Below the pieces are notes generated by a model. That model had not been told where the DNA came from, did no database searches, and saw only the letters and a list, made by a program, of their open reading frames with translations. A program made the position numbers and the translations under genes. Positions 1 through 11,136 of a DNA stretch of 64,000 bases are shown piece by piece. The stretch spans positions 60,807,267 through 60,871,266 of the forward strand of contig CM071934.1 in NCBI GenBank assembly GCA_016081115.2. Reading direction: 5' to 3'. This DNA comes from Rehmannia glutinosa (lineage: Eukaryota > Streptophyta > Magnoliopsida > Lamiales > Orobanchaceae). How positions within the stretch are numbered: the stretch's first letter is position 1; each line of letters begins with the position of its first letter.

Positions 1-236
1 AATCCATTTATCTTTCAAATTACTATGCATATTTATTTGAAAGGGGACAAAAAACGACTTTGTAAATTGTCGTCTTTCCATATTCTTAATCCTCATTGCC
101 TTTGATGATTCCTCCAGCAAGTTGCCTTTGATAATGAAAGTTTAACAACTAGATAAAGACAAAGGTTGACTAAAGAGACATGTTCCCGACGACTTCCACT
201 TTCGAGAACCCGTTTACAGTCGTTATGGCTCATTGG
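1..236. other. Flanking DNA left of the solo copia LTR
   Basis: No coding region or known element is recognised here. The stretch ends next to the copia LTR start at 242. The five bases before it (237-241, gaaga) are the probable left copy of its target-site duplication. Confidence 0.5.
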
Positions 237-380
237 GAAGATGTTGGAAATTATTTGGGTCTCGGATCGATCCAGGTTAAATAAGATCTGGTTTTTCGTT
301 CTAATCGAATGAAAGCGAAAAGAGGGATTTCAAAATCGAGTTTCAGATATAAGACGACTGACAAGATTATATAAATTAAA

Positions 381-669
381 GGGATAATTACAAAAACACC
401 CCTGAGGTTTGGGTTAATTACAAAAAAAAAAAACAGACATGTTTCAAAATTACAAAAAACCCCTTCAAGTTTCATTTTGTCTTAATTTTAGGGGGGTCAC
501 TGTAATATTCTTGTAAATATCAAGATTTTTTTTGAAATATTTTCGAAAATCACCGGGAAAAATTTAAGAAAGAATCAAACATCAAGGAGTTTTTTATAAT
601 TTTCAAAGAACTCAAGGTTTTTTTTTTTGTAATTAGCCCAAACCTTAGGGGTGTTTTTGTAATTATCCC
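381..669. mobile_element. Mutator-type MITE, 289 bp
   Basis: The two ends are inverted copies of about 42 bp with two mismatches, starting GGGATAATTACAAAAACACC. The element is flanked on both sides by the same 9 bases, taaattaaa (372-380 and 670-678). A 9-bp duplication with long inverted repeats is the signature of Mutator-like non-autonomous elements. It has no coding capacity. It lies inside the copia LTR, so it inserted after that LTR. Confidence 0.9.
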
Positions 670-1141
670 TAAATTAAATTTATTCTAACTAAATGAAGAA
701 TAAGAAAATTACCTTTTTCGACGATTTTTGTTCTTCGCTTGGTCTTCTTTGAACCTTCGACTTGAATATTGTAGACTCTACGATCTTCTAATTTGATCCT
801 CCTTATTAACAACAGTGTGTGGGCACCCAAAAAAATTATAAGTTTCTAATTTTAATTATCCTACGATGTACTCAACTCATCATATTGTAAGATTGGGGCT
901 AACTGAATATTGTAAGGCTTTCTTCTCAAAAAAACAAAAAAAATACGTAAGGCTTTTGAACTTGGCTAATATTCAAAACCACGATCACACTTTGGGGAGA
1001 ACACGAAAACGTCCCTTATTAAATGTGTGGGCCGTTAATCCCAAATCAATTGAGTTGGGGAAAAAAAATTCCTTTGCATTTGAATCAACCAAAAACAACG
1101 ATTGACCAAAAATTTCTTTTCAGAAAAGTGACCAAAACTAA

Positions 1142-1225
1142 GAGAATGTCTCCCATAGGACCGTCTTACGGATCCTATTCCGTAAAACGGATCCTACCGC
1201 GACCCGCCCCAGCCCCAACCCGCAT
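1142..1225 (+). repeat. Left terminal inverted repeat of the MULE
   Basis: Inverted partner of 10855-10943. The outer 30 bases align without gaps, and inside both arms run into C-rich text built of CGACCCG units. The region just inside (1260-1330) repeats the same C-rich text. Confidence 0.8.
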
Positions 1226-1440
1226 TGACAACTGTCAATTTTAAAAAAAAAGCTCATGAGAAAGCCCAAATCCGCGACCCGCGACCCGCCCCAGCCCCAA
1301 TCCGCAATGACCCAATGATCCGCCTGGCAGCTGGCAAATTCAAAGCCCAATGACCCAGCTCAAAATAAAAAAAAAAAAATTAAAAACCTAATTTCAAAAC
1401 AAAACCCGCAGCTCCTGAGAATCGAACAGGACCTCCTCCT

Positions 1441-1495
1441 CCAAAAGCTAAGCTCGCCATCTCCTTCTCCAAAAGCTCAGCTTGCCATCTCCTAA
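1441..1495 (+). repeat. Short tandem duplication in the transposase leader
   Basis: Two adjacent copies of about 27 bp share CCAAAAGCT and GCCATCTCC. They lie between the left inverted repeat and the presumed transposase start at 1654, in the probable 5' untranslated region. Confidence 0.6.
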
Positions 1496-1653
1496 CAACA
1501 AAAGCTCCACTGGTAAGTCGATATTCAACTATTTTCTACAAAAAATTTGAAATTTTGTAAGAAAGAATCTCCATTGTTGCTGCAACAAAAAGCTTCATTG
1601 TCATCCTTATATTGCACTTTCGACCTGTTGTGCGATTTTCGATAATCTCTTCA

Positions 1654-4472
1654 ATGGAGAATGACGATGCACACATCTCATTGATGAAGGAATGTAATGT
1701 ACTCATACATTGAAAAAATGATACTTTTGCTAGAAATACTGATACTTTTGTATTTAAATATGATACTTTTGCTGGAAATACTAATAATTTTGTATTTAAT
1801 TATGATACTTTTACTGGAAATAGTGATAATATTGATATTATATATTATACTTTTGCTGAAAATAGTGATACTGTTTATGGAAAAAATGATATTTTTACGA
1901 TAGGCATTTAAATTTTACAAATTTATATTTACTAAATAAAAATGATATTCAATTAGATATTTTGATGTAATAATTTATTTCATTTATACATATAAGTGAA
2001 AACTTGGATTCGGTACTTATTGTTTCTAGTGATGAAGATGATATAGAAGTCACTGAAGGTGAAAATCTGGAAACAAGAGATACTACAGACCAAAACACAG
2101 AGGCAGATGCAGAAGGTATCACATTTTACAGCATAAGTATTACTATTTTCTCCAAAAGTACCAACATCTATTAATCTGTCCTGTGATTTTTTTAAATGTT
2201 TCTAACTTAACAAAGGAACGTGTGGATGTATCGGGTTCCCTTGTTGGGTTGAAAAGGAAGACAATTGATGACATGCATAATTTGTATAGGGATCGTAGTC
2301 GTGCACTCGGGTTTAGCATTCGTAAAGCAACAACTCGAACTCCAGCTAATGGAGTTGTGACAGAAAAACAAATTTTGTATGCTCTTGTGAAGGATTTAGG
2401 AGATCGGAAAATTTGGAAATAAATTCCAAAAATGAAAAAAAGAAAAATTTCCCTATCACGCGTACCAGATGTAATGCTTCATTGAGGGTGAAATTAAATG
2501 ACGAAGGTCTTTATGAAGTCTTGAGCCATGTCACGGAGCATAATCATTCATTTACAAGAAAAGAGTGGAACCACCTTCATCGCTACGAGAGAAAGATTAC
2601 AAGTGAAAAGGGCAAAGTGATAGAAGATATGGTCTCTTCCTAATGAGACCGATAGATTCTTACCGTTATATGGCACATGAATCTGGAGGAGATTATAGTG
2701 TTGGACATACTATAAAAGATCATCTAAATTTTGTGAATCGTCTGAAATTGAAAGAAATAGAAGGTGGGGATGCACAAACACTTGTTGAAATGTTGTACCA
2801 ACAACAATCCGATGAGGAGGACTTCTATTTCAGAGTTAAGCTGGATGAGATGGCCAAATTGAGCAATATTTTTTTGGAGAGATTCGATGATGAGAGAAGA
2901 TTATGAAATATTTGGAGATGTTGTCATTTTTGACACAACATATCGCACAAACAGATATAATTTGATATGTGCTCCAATAGTTGGCATCAACCATCAATGG
3001 AAAAATGTGATGTTTGGTTGTGCGTTCTTATCAAACGAAAAGACTGAAACATTCGAATGGCTTTTTGAGGTTTTTAAAAAAGCCATCAGAGGAAAGTTTC
3101 CTATAACTATATTCACTGACCAAGACCAAGCGATTTCTAACGCGATAGAAAAGGTACGTAACTGAATTGAAAATATAATACTTTATCACATAAAATAGAT
3201 ACTTCTACTTGCAAAACCGATACTTTGACTATATTATTTTTCTTTTTCATCCAGTTCTCGATCCCCCCTATTTTTCCTCGATCAATTCAACAAATGGTAC
3301 TTTATCGCATAAAAACGGATACTTTTACTCGAAAAAAGTGTTACTTTAACACCGAATTATTCATGCAGATATTTCCTAGGACAAAACATAGGCTATGTCA
3401 ATGGCATCTTTACCAGAATGCAATAAGCATGTTTGGACAACTGAAAAGCAACAATTCCTTTAAGAATGCATTTAGGAAATGCTTGTATGGTTGTACGAAT
3501 GAAGCTGATTTTGAGAACTCTTGGAGTAACATGATTTCAACGTACGGATTGGAGGATCAAACATGGTTTAAAAGATTGTATGAGATAAAGGAAAAATGGT
3601 GCACAACCTTAAGCAAAGATTTCTTTTCTGCTGGAATACTTTCCTCACAAAGGAGTGAAAGTACTAACAACGCCATGGGATTTAATGCAAAGAAGACGAC
3701 AAGTTTGACTGATTTTTATGGAATTTTTAAGGAACTAGTGAAGAATTGGAGAATAAAATAACAAAATGATGAGTTACAATCATCAAGATCAATACCATCG
3801 ACTTCCATACCATTGACTGGGTTGTTAAAACACGCTTCTGAGGTATACACTCTAACAATGTTTAAAGACTTTGAGAGTGAGTTTATCGCATCAATTTCTA
3901 CTACTTGCACTCTAGTTCATAATGATGAGATATTGACTGTTTATGATGTTTCTTCTCATATTGGGGATGGAGGTGTAAGTAAGGTGATGTTTGATCCATT
4001 GCGAAACATGGTAACGTGCACTTGTAAGAAATTTGAAGAATATGGTATTTTGTGTTTCCATTCATTACGGATCCTCCATCTTCATTCTCATGCCAAGATA
4101 CCGAAAATATATATTCTTAAGAGATGGACAAGAATGGCAAAATCTCAAGTATGGGACATCTTAAATAAGAGATTTGAGAAGCCTGACAAGCCTAATGATT
4201 GCATTCCTTGGCGTCATGAAATGGCTCGAAGATATTATGATCTTGTGTTGAAATGCAAAGGAAATGAAGAAGCAAGGAGAATCATTGAAGAAGGTTACGA
4301 AAGGGATTTTCTTGCTATTAGTGCCTTGACAAATGTGCAAAATTCTACCGGACAAATCGAATCGTCTGTTGTTTCAAGTACAACTAACACATTACAAGAT
4401 CCTACACGATCTATAACAAAGGGGAGAAGAAAAAGAATAAAGGGAAGTTTGGAAAAGAGCAAGAAGAAATAA
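1654..4472 (+). pseudogene. MULE transposase (FAR1-like DNA binding, MULE catalytic, SWIM finger), broken
   Basis: Reconstructed exons are about 1654-1693 (start Met-Glu-Asn-Asp-Asp), 1997-2115 (acidic), 2216-3153 and 3369-4472. The first exon junctions are uncertain in phase. In order: a FAR1-type zinc-binding region (2290-2620, with VCSCEG, TRTRCNA and the final HNH), a MULE catalytic core (2900-3720) with acidic residues in GDVVIFDTTY, IFTDQDQA and RSESTNN, and a SWIM finger (about 4015-4070, CTCKKF...GILCFH). The frame is broken near 2373, near 2639 (a base lost before ATGAGACC) and near 2895, and an in-frame TAA sits at 3759-3761. The intron 3154-3368 contains GATACTTTT-type repeats. Family known; the breaks are seen directly; loss of function is inferred. 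Confidence 0.88.
1697..1900 (+). repeat. First block of GATACTTTT-type repeats (transposase intron 1)
   Basis: Six or so irregular units of 20-40 bp carry ATGATACTTTTG or close variants. The block lies in the presumed first intron. Similar blocks recur at 3170-3330, 4680-4975, 5985-6150, 6885-6920, 7300-7460, 8490-8870, 9410-9560 and 10150-10310, always with the motif on the + strand. Confidence 0.8.
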
Positions 4473-4679
4473 GTGACGTCTCTGATTATTCTCAAGAAAA
4501 GGAGTTTGGTTCAAAGACTCCGAATCCTCGGTTATTTTAGAGATATTTTACTTAAATTTGTCAGTTGTAATGATGCAATTTTTGATACACTTGTGATTTT
4601 AGATATATTTTTTCTGAAATCTATCAGCTTTCAATGTTTTAAATGGTAGATTCTTAAATCTATCACTTCTTAGTATCTA

Positions 4680-4975
4680 TCAGGATACTGATACTTTTCG
4701 TATAATTACTGATACTTTTAACATAATTACTAATACTTTTCGGTTATTTAGAATTATGCAATTAGGTTTCCAAAATTTAAAAATCCAAATGCAGAATGCT
4801 GATATTTTTCGTGTAATTACTGATACTTTTTACATAATTACTAATACTTTTAAATCATAGAAGTATGCAATTAGATTACCAAAATTTAAAAATCCAAATG
4901 CGAGAATACTAATACTTTTCGTAATTACTCGATACTTTTAAATAATTACTCGATACTTATAACCTGTTTAGAAGT
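4680..4975 (+). repeat. Tandem repeat of about 117 bp, 2.5 copies, between the two MULE genes
   Basis: Each unit carries a run of GATACTTTT/AATACTTTT motifs spaced by TAATTAC, followed by a shared block ending in AAATTTAAAAATCCAAATGC. Copies start near 4687 and 4798, with a partial third near 4910. The block lies just downstream of the transposase stop at 4472. Confidence 0.8.
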
Positions 4976-5084
4976 TTACATGATAAAAAAATTCAGAAAA
5001 CACATCACCTACACACAATCAAATAAATTCAGCACTCAGTGCTTAAAACTAACATTGCACTGCAAAAAATCAATTTACTATCAC

Positions 5085-5215
5085 AAAACGACTACCAACA
5101 TTAACAAAATATCATCTACTATTCAACATTTAATCACAAAATGACCACCAACATTCACAAAATATCAGCTACTATTCAGCATCTAATCACAAAATGACTA
5201 CCAACATAAGCAATC
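5085..5215 (+). repeat. Tandem repeat of about 60 bp near the 3' end of the Ulp1 gene
   Basis: Two full copies and a partial third contain CACAAAATGACCACCAACAT followed by ATATCA and CTACTATTCA. The repeat lies just beyond the 3' end (5250) of the - strand Ulp1-like gene, in the space between the convergent genes. Confidence 0.7.
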
Positions 5216-7289
5216 TCAACATTTACAAATTTCAGAAATATAGATCTCATCATTTTTTCGGTTTCTTCGTGCCTTTCTTGCTGGTTTTCTTGGAGGGTTT
5301 TTTGACAGGTTCAGCGATCGTTTCCTTGAATTTGAGCACTTGTTGCTCTATCTCCGCTCTCAATTCATTAAACTCAGATAAAATGATTTCGGCACAGTAT
5401 ATGGCTCTCAATTTGCATCTTTCCACAGCCTTAAAAAAACACGGATATAAAAACAGATAAAATAATTATAAAAAACAGCTATAAAAACAAAAAAATTCTT
5501 TGTTTAAGAGAATATTCATACCTTTGACAAATCCGGAGATGAGTAAACTTTTCCAACAAAATTTTCCATATGATGCATGAGGAAAACACCACAATCAATG
5601 TTGGTCTCATTTGTTTGCCATTTGAATGACACATTTTCCCAGATATATGATTTAACTTCTCCAGCTTTTGGTTGATTTTCCGCTTCGAGGAAGACAAAAC
5701 TTTGCTTATGCTGTGAAAAGTAACAATTTAATGTCATAGATTTGTAATTGTTATTAAACATAATAAAAAGTTAACAAATACATATGATGCTTTACCACCA
5801 ACTTCGAGAGACCAACATACTGATCAACGACCTCTTCATCATGCACCATATTGTTGAGGTATTGCACTTTCTTGTCAACAAAATTGATGACAGCGGCAAT
5901 ATAATGGCCTTGGTAGCAATATGGTACAAAGATCTACAAATTTTGAAAACAACAGAGACTTCATCAGTTTTTTTAACACAAAAACTGATACTTTTCAGAT
6001 AATTTCTGATACTTTTGATGCAATTTCTGATACTTTGAGCATCAGATATATAACATGCAGAGTGCAAATAATTTTTCAAATGTTAACATAAAACTGATAC
6101 TTTTCAGATCATTTATGATACTTTTGATCCAATTTGTGATACTTTGAGCAACAAAGATTAACATGCCAAATGATGCAACATATTTTCAAGTAAAATCATA
6201 AACTTATCAAATAAAATGATATACTTTTGAAAGCAAATACTAAAACAATCTTACCTTGGTCCAACATGTGTTCAAGTCCGATTTGTTCAAGGTACTCAAC
6301 CACGTCCTCCAACACCTCTAAGTTCACTTCCGAGTTTTTTCCATCATAACAAGCTTCAAGATACAACTGTTGCAAGAAAAACAAAGAAGATCAAAAAAAC
6401 TGAAATAAACATAAAAAGATTTGATTAAAATATTACTTACAGAATGTTGAGTGTTGAAATAAAAATGTCCAGAAATCTTTGCCCGACCAACTGATTTGTT
6501 TAAAATAAGTGTCCATACATCAATGATACTTGAAAAAATCAAATATGCATCATGTAATGAATCAATTCCATCACCAAAGACAATAAATGAATGCCCTCCC
6601 GTGGCAAAACTATTTTCATTTGAACGCAAATAATAGTAGCATGTGAGTAATAAGAAATCAATGAAATAATAATTTTTCAATCTATAATCTTATTGTTACT
6701 TACTCTCTTTCAGAACTATGATCGGAAAAACAGAAGTCAACAACATCTCTCTATTTTCGTGTCATTCCAGTCAAGTAGCGATTGTTCTTTTTCATAAATT
6801 CACAATGAAATTCAGTTTTATTGACTGGCCAATCATTTGTTCCAATAACAGACAAAAGAAAAACAAAATGTCATTTTTCTAAGAAAAACTGATACTTTTC
6901 TAAGAAAAACTGATACTTCTAATATATCACTTGAATTACCTACAACTTGACTTTCAAACATTTCGTTATCAGGGGCATCGTCACCTAACGGTTCATCGAT
7001 TATTGCTTCTTGCGACTTTGGCTCAGGCGTCAGCAGATCAAACCTAAGCATTGAATCCTTCCGTTTTTTCATTTTTTGAAAGTTCTTCACAACTTCATCA
7101 ATATACTCATGAAGTTTGCCATTGGAGAAGAATTCATCGTCCGGTGAAGATGAAGGGTCTGCTTCTTTGTTCTGCATTTCTAGACACAATCGTTCCATGT
7201 GGAAATGGGTTATAAATTCCATGTCCCTTTGGAGCAACAAGCATACTTTATCGACACCCTACAAGAAAAAAGTGACAGTTTTTAGATCA

Positions 7290-7460
7290 CTTGCTGCAAT
7301 ATAAAAAGTGATATGTTTTTGCTAAAAAGTGATACTTTTTAACTAAAAAGGGATACTTTTTAGCATAGAAAATAATAATATCAAACAATGAAACATAATA
7401 CTTTTTCAAACATAAATGATACTTTTTCAAACAAAAATGATACTTTTTAATAGTAAACTG
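7290..7460 (+). repeat. Intron repeat block, duplicated at about 8590-8770
   Basis: A run of GATACTTTTTA units with AGCATAGAAAATAATAATAT and AAACATAATACTTTTTC is repeated almost word for word at 8590-8770. It lies in the first long intron of the Ulp1-like gene, so the open frame running into it from the exon is spurious. Confidence 0.8.
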
Positions 7461-8454
7461 ATACTTGAACATACTTACATCTTTTGCCGGACTTTCAAAC
7501 TGGATCAACCTTGAAGATTGATCATATTTCCTTATTTTCTCAATCCCAGATCTCTCCCCCTTTTTTTTCTTGCTTACAGTCGACTTTTTCCCAACATCAA
7601 GGTTCTCTCCAACATTCTTTCCATCACCACCTTTCTCCACATCACCTTTCTCAACATTTTTCAAATTAACGCCACCAGAAATAGGATAGATGTTTTCAAC
7701 ATCACCCTGACCAAAATCGCTAGCCACTTTCTTATCTTTTGCTCTTTTTCTTATTTTCTCCGTCGTCCAATGTTGAAGAAGTGGCAGCTCCGAAGTTTCA
7801 GATTTACCTTGCCATTTAATACGATGAAAGTATATGATTTGCAAGGCCAAAAGGCAACCACTTATGTGTGTTTTGGACTTCTTGTTAAACTTGTCCACTG
7901 ATCTACATAACCTATCCAACACTAACGAACACCAGTCGAAATGTCGGATTCCATATACATCAATTAAAGATTTAAAACATGAAACATCTACCGTGCGATT
8001 CACACTTGGTGTCAAAAGTGTAGATAGGCTATATAACAAAAATAGCCTTTTGAAATCATCACCCCCTTCTTTATAGTCCTTCATCAATTTTTGTTTCAAA
8101 AACCCAACTGTCGAACTCCCATCAATACCCACTTTGTTCTTAAATTCGATAACTTCATCCAAAGTTTCACCCTTCTTATAAAATACTACGTCCTTATTGT
8201 TCCTCGAACAAGAAGACATCACATATGTCATCGCAGATTATGACAAACCTTCACATATCGTCAACGCCGAGCATCCGCCGCCGGTTGAATCTCTTGACGA
8301 GCCACGACAACATTTGAGCAGTAGTTGTTTCACTTGCAATTTCAACATCCCCCTAAAGTCGATGCTCTCGATATCCTCCTCTCGTCTATCACCAAATCCT
8401 TAACTATATCAAAAGATCTTGAGGTCTACATTGCGTAGAGAAAACTGCAAAAGA

Positions 8455-8880
8455 AATATAACGCCATACTAGTACTGATAAAAACATGATATAAAAACCG
8501 ATACTTTTAAGGACATTTACGATACTTAAAAGCAATATAAAAGTGATACTTTTTAGATCACCCTGAAAGAAAAAAGTGACGCTTTTTAGATCGATTCTTT
8601 TAATATAAAAAGTGATACTTTTTTGCTAAAAAAGGATACTTTTTAACTAAAAAGGATACTTTTATGCTAAAAAGGATACTTTTTAGCATAGAAAATAATA
8701 ATATCAAACAATGAAACATAATACTTTTTCAAAAATAAATGATACTTTTTCAAGCATAGAAATATAATGCCATATTAGTACTGATATAAAAACATGATAT
8801 AAAAACTGATACTTTTAAGGCCATTTCTGATACTTAAAAGCATAAAAATGATACTTTTAAGGCAATTCCAAATGGACTAA
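8455..8880 (+). repeat. Two-copy duplicated repeat block in a Ulp1-gene intron
   Basis: A segment starting near 8455 (GCCATACTAGTACTGATA, then GATATAAAAAC and GATACTTTTAAGG) recurs near 8768. Between them sits the second copy of the 7290-7460 block. This shows local segmental duplication of repeat-bearing intron DNA. Confidence 0.75.
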
Positions 8881-9056
8881 TACAATGAATGGTTCAGATA
8901 CTAAAAAGAAATAGGACAAAAGTGCACAAACCTCTTAGTATCTTCCTCTGACAACTTGATTTTCTTTCGGGGACTTTTAGAATCATGCTTTCCAATTTTC
9001 TCACCCGAAGATTTACGCTTTGCAGCAGCCTTTCGAGGTTCAACTACATCAAGCTT

Positions 9057-9863
9057 TCAAGGTTTGTCTTCAGCAACTTCCTTCGCTGCAATATCTTCCT
9101 CTACATCAACATTATCCTCAACCTTTTGAGTCTCTTCAGCAACATTTCCTTCTTCCAAAGGTTTTTCGACAACATCCCCTTGACCATCAACAACCTTATC
9201 TTCATCCTTTTCAATCTCTTCTGCAACGTTTTCGAATTCTGCAACGTTTCCAGATTCTGCAACCAAATCACGACAACTAACATCTTCTTTCGCCGGGCTT
9301 TCTCCTATCATGCCTTCTCCCGGGCTCCTTCTTCCCCTTCCCCTTCCCCTTTGCCTTCCTCTCCCCCTCCGTATCAACAATTTCTCCCGACCCACCTACA
9401 AATATGCAAAATACTGATACTTTTAACTCATATATCAACAAAAACACACATAATTTAAAGAAAAAAAATCAAAAACTCAATTACTGATACTTTTCAAACA
9501 ATTTCAGATACTTTTGGACAAATTTATGATACTTTTATGCAAATTTCTGATACTTTTAAATATCATTGTTCCCCAGAAATTTACAAATAACACAAGAATT
9601 TTAACATGAACATAGAAAATCAATACACTATTTTAAAAAATATATTAACATAAACAACGAGAAATGCAAACTAATATCTTTATCCTCATTTTTTTAATGT
9701 CTTCAGCAGTGTTTCCTTCGTCTGCCAAATGTTTGTCCACAGCATCTCCTTGACTAACATCTTTTTTCTTCGGACTTTCTCCTACCATGACTTCTCCCAC
9801 GCTGCTTCTTCCCCTTCCCCTTCCCCTTCCTTTACCACGTATCAACACTTTCTGCCGAACCAT
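9057..9863 (-). repeat. Tandem duplication of the N-terminal Gly-Arg exon of the Ulp1-like gene
   Basis: Two exon-like copies (9057-9395 and 9645-9863, - strand) both encode Lys-x-Leu-Ile-Arg followed by a Gly-Arg run, then GESP, two or three charged residues and DVS. The DNA around them is also duplicated: the block TATCATTGTTCCCCAGAA appears at about 9562 and again at about 10304. A duplication of roughly 0.7 kb explains this. Confidence 0.7.
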
Positions 9864-10379
9864 CTACAAATATACAAAACACTGACACTTTTAAAATACA
9901 ATTTAAAGCAACATAAACACATATATTTCTGATACTTGGAATAAGACATAAGTACTTAAACAAACAATCATAATAGTGTACGTTCGCACGTGTACAAGAT
10001 ATAAACCCAGACTTATTATATATTAAACAAAAAAAATTCAAGCAACATAAACACATATATCAACAAAAACACGCACAATTTAAATAAAAAATCAAAACTC
10101 CATAAATCACATATATCAATATACATGCAGAGAGGGCATATGCATGGTACTTTTAAGTCATTTACTAATACTTTTCAAGCAATTTCAGATACTTTTAGTT
10201 CCATTTAACAACAAACGAAAAAAATCCATAAACTAGATTAAAAAAAACACTGATACTTTTGACCAAATATCTGATACTTTTATGCGAATTTCTGTTACTT
10301 TTAAATATCATTGTTCCCCAGAATTTACAAATAACACCAATGTATCTACTAACAAAACTAAGAGAACAAGAAGAAGATG

Positions 10380-10760
10380 AAAAAAAGAGGAGATATTCGA
10401 AAATACCTTTGCAACTTGAGAGAACTCGAACTACAGTTGAGAAATCCACCTACGAACGCTGAGAAATCGTTGCAGTTCGATGAAAAACTTGAGAGAACTC
10501 GAACTTGATAGAACATCAATGCCAGAACCAGAGAGGACTCGAATTTAACTCACAATTGCAGCAATTATTAATTTAACTCCAAAATCAAAAACCATAGGGT
10601 CGAACGTGAGAGAACATGACAAAAATCAGCCGAACCGACCTCGAACGTGAGAAAGCGTTACTGTGAGAACGTGATAAAACTGAAATTGAACGGAAATTGA
10701 AGGAAATTGAAAGAAAACTAAACATAAACCCTAGTTTCAGTGAGAGATTGAGAACGGTGT
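10380..10760 (-). other. Probable 5' leader region of the Ulp1-like gene
   Basis: The stretch between the right inverted repeat and the first Gly-Arg exon has no long frame. It repeats TTGAGAGAACTCGAACT twice and related GAGAACGTGA text several times. By position it is the leader or promoter of the - strand gene. No clear TATA box was identified. Confidence 0.4.
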
Positions 10761-10854
10761 GAGAGAGAGAAAGAACGGACGCAAAGTTAGAGAGAGAAGG
10801 GGAAATGAAAGCAACGTGTGAGAGAAAAGAAAAAAAAATAAAAAATAAAAAGCT

Positions 10855-10943
10855 GACGGGTCGCGGGTATGCGGGTCAGCCGGGTCAGTAAGATCCGTCT
10901 TACGGATTGAGACCCGCAAGACGGTCTTATACAAGTTTTTGCC
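10855..10943 (-). repeat. Right terminal inverted repeat of the MULE
   Basis: Inverted partner of 1142-1225. It is followed directly by the second copy of the 9-base target duplication at 10944-10952, after which the interrupted copia LTR resumes. Confidence 0.8.
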
Positions 10944-11126
10944 CAAAACTAACTGTTTTTGCTTAAAAACTGGAGGCTGAATCTGGTTATGGATTTGGAT
11001 AAAAATTGCCTTTTCAGTTTGGCCAAAAAAATCTCCAATTCAATTGTAGGGGCGTGGATGAATTTTTCTTTCCAATTCTTAAGGTTGGCGGCCGAAAAAT
11101 TCCCTTTGAATTGTGAGATGTGGTCT

Positions 11127-11136
11127 CTTTTTATAG
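11127..11136 (-). promoter_or_regulatory. TATA box of the copia LTR
   Basis: On the - strand this reads CTATAAAAAG. It is about 1.3 kb from the LTR start at 12423, with the rest of the LTR downstream. This supports the - orientation of the LTR. Confidence 0.5.

Larger units (their letters stand above)
5250..9863 (-). pseudogene. Ulp1/SENP-type (C48) cysteine protease carried by the MULE, broken
   Basis: Exons on the - strand with clear GT-AG borders are 7479-8231, 6940-7258, 6704-6846, 6441-6609, 6255-6366, 5796-5933, 5522-5710 and 5250-5429 (stop). Upstream coding pieces are about 8219-8440, 8939-9395 and 9690-9863. The N-terminal part is low-complexity (Gly-Arg runs, then Glu/Val/Ala-rich, then a Lys/Arg-rich stretch with an in-frame TGA near 9058). 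The middle exon has the helical region common to plant Ulp1-MULE proteins. The protease core shows His in GHYIAAVINF (5904-5906) and Cys in NIDCGVF (5591-5593). The residue expected to be the catalytic Asp is Asn (YLNN, 5853-5855). A TAG interrupts 6751-6753, the 8219-8440 piece has frameshifts, and the acceptor before 6846 lacks an AG. Such proteases cleave SUMO-like modifiers in other proteins; no activity is expected here. Confidence 0.85.
1142..10943. mobile_element. Mutator-like element (MULE) with transposase and Ulp1-type protease genes
   Basis: The ends at 1142 and 10943 align base for base as an inverted repeat over about 30 bp and more loosely for another 50 or so, sharing the core GACCGTCTT and GGATC blocks. 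Both sides carry the same 9 bases, caaaactaa (1133-1141 and 10944-10952), the duplication length expected of Mutator transposases. Inside are a broken MURA-type transposase on the + strand and a broken Ulp1-like gene on the - strand, the two converging from the two ends. MULEs carrying Ulp1-like genes are known in plants (Kaonashi-type in Arabidopsis, CUMULE in melon). Both genes have stops and frameshifts, so this copy cannot be autonomous. It is inserted in a copia LTR. Confidence 0.93.

Noticed and set aside
7287..7478. Coding extension with repeated Lys-Lys-Tyr-His-Phe after the long Ulp1 exon
   Set aside because: It is read-through of the intron repeat. A good splice donor (GTAAGT) ends the exon at 7479.
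9057..9458. A + strand frame of 157 codons rich in Phe, Leu, Ser and Pro
   Set aside because: It is the complement of the Gly-Arg and acidic exon of the - strand Ulp1-like gene.
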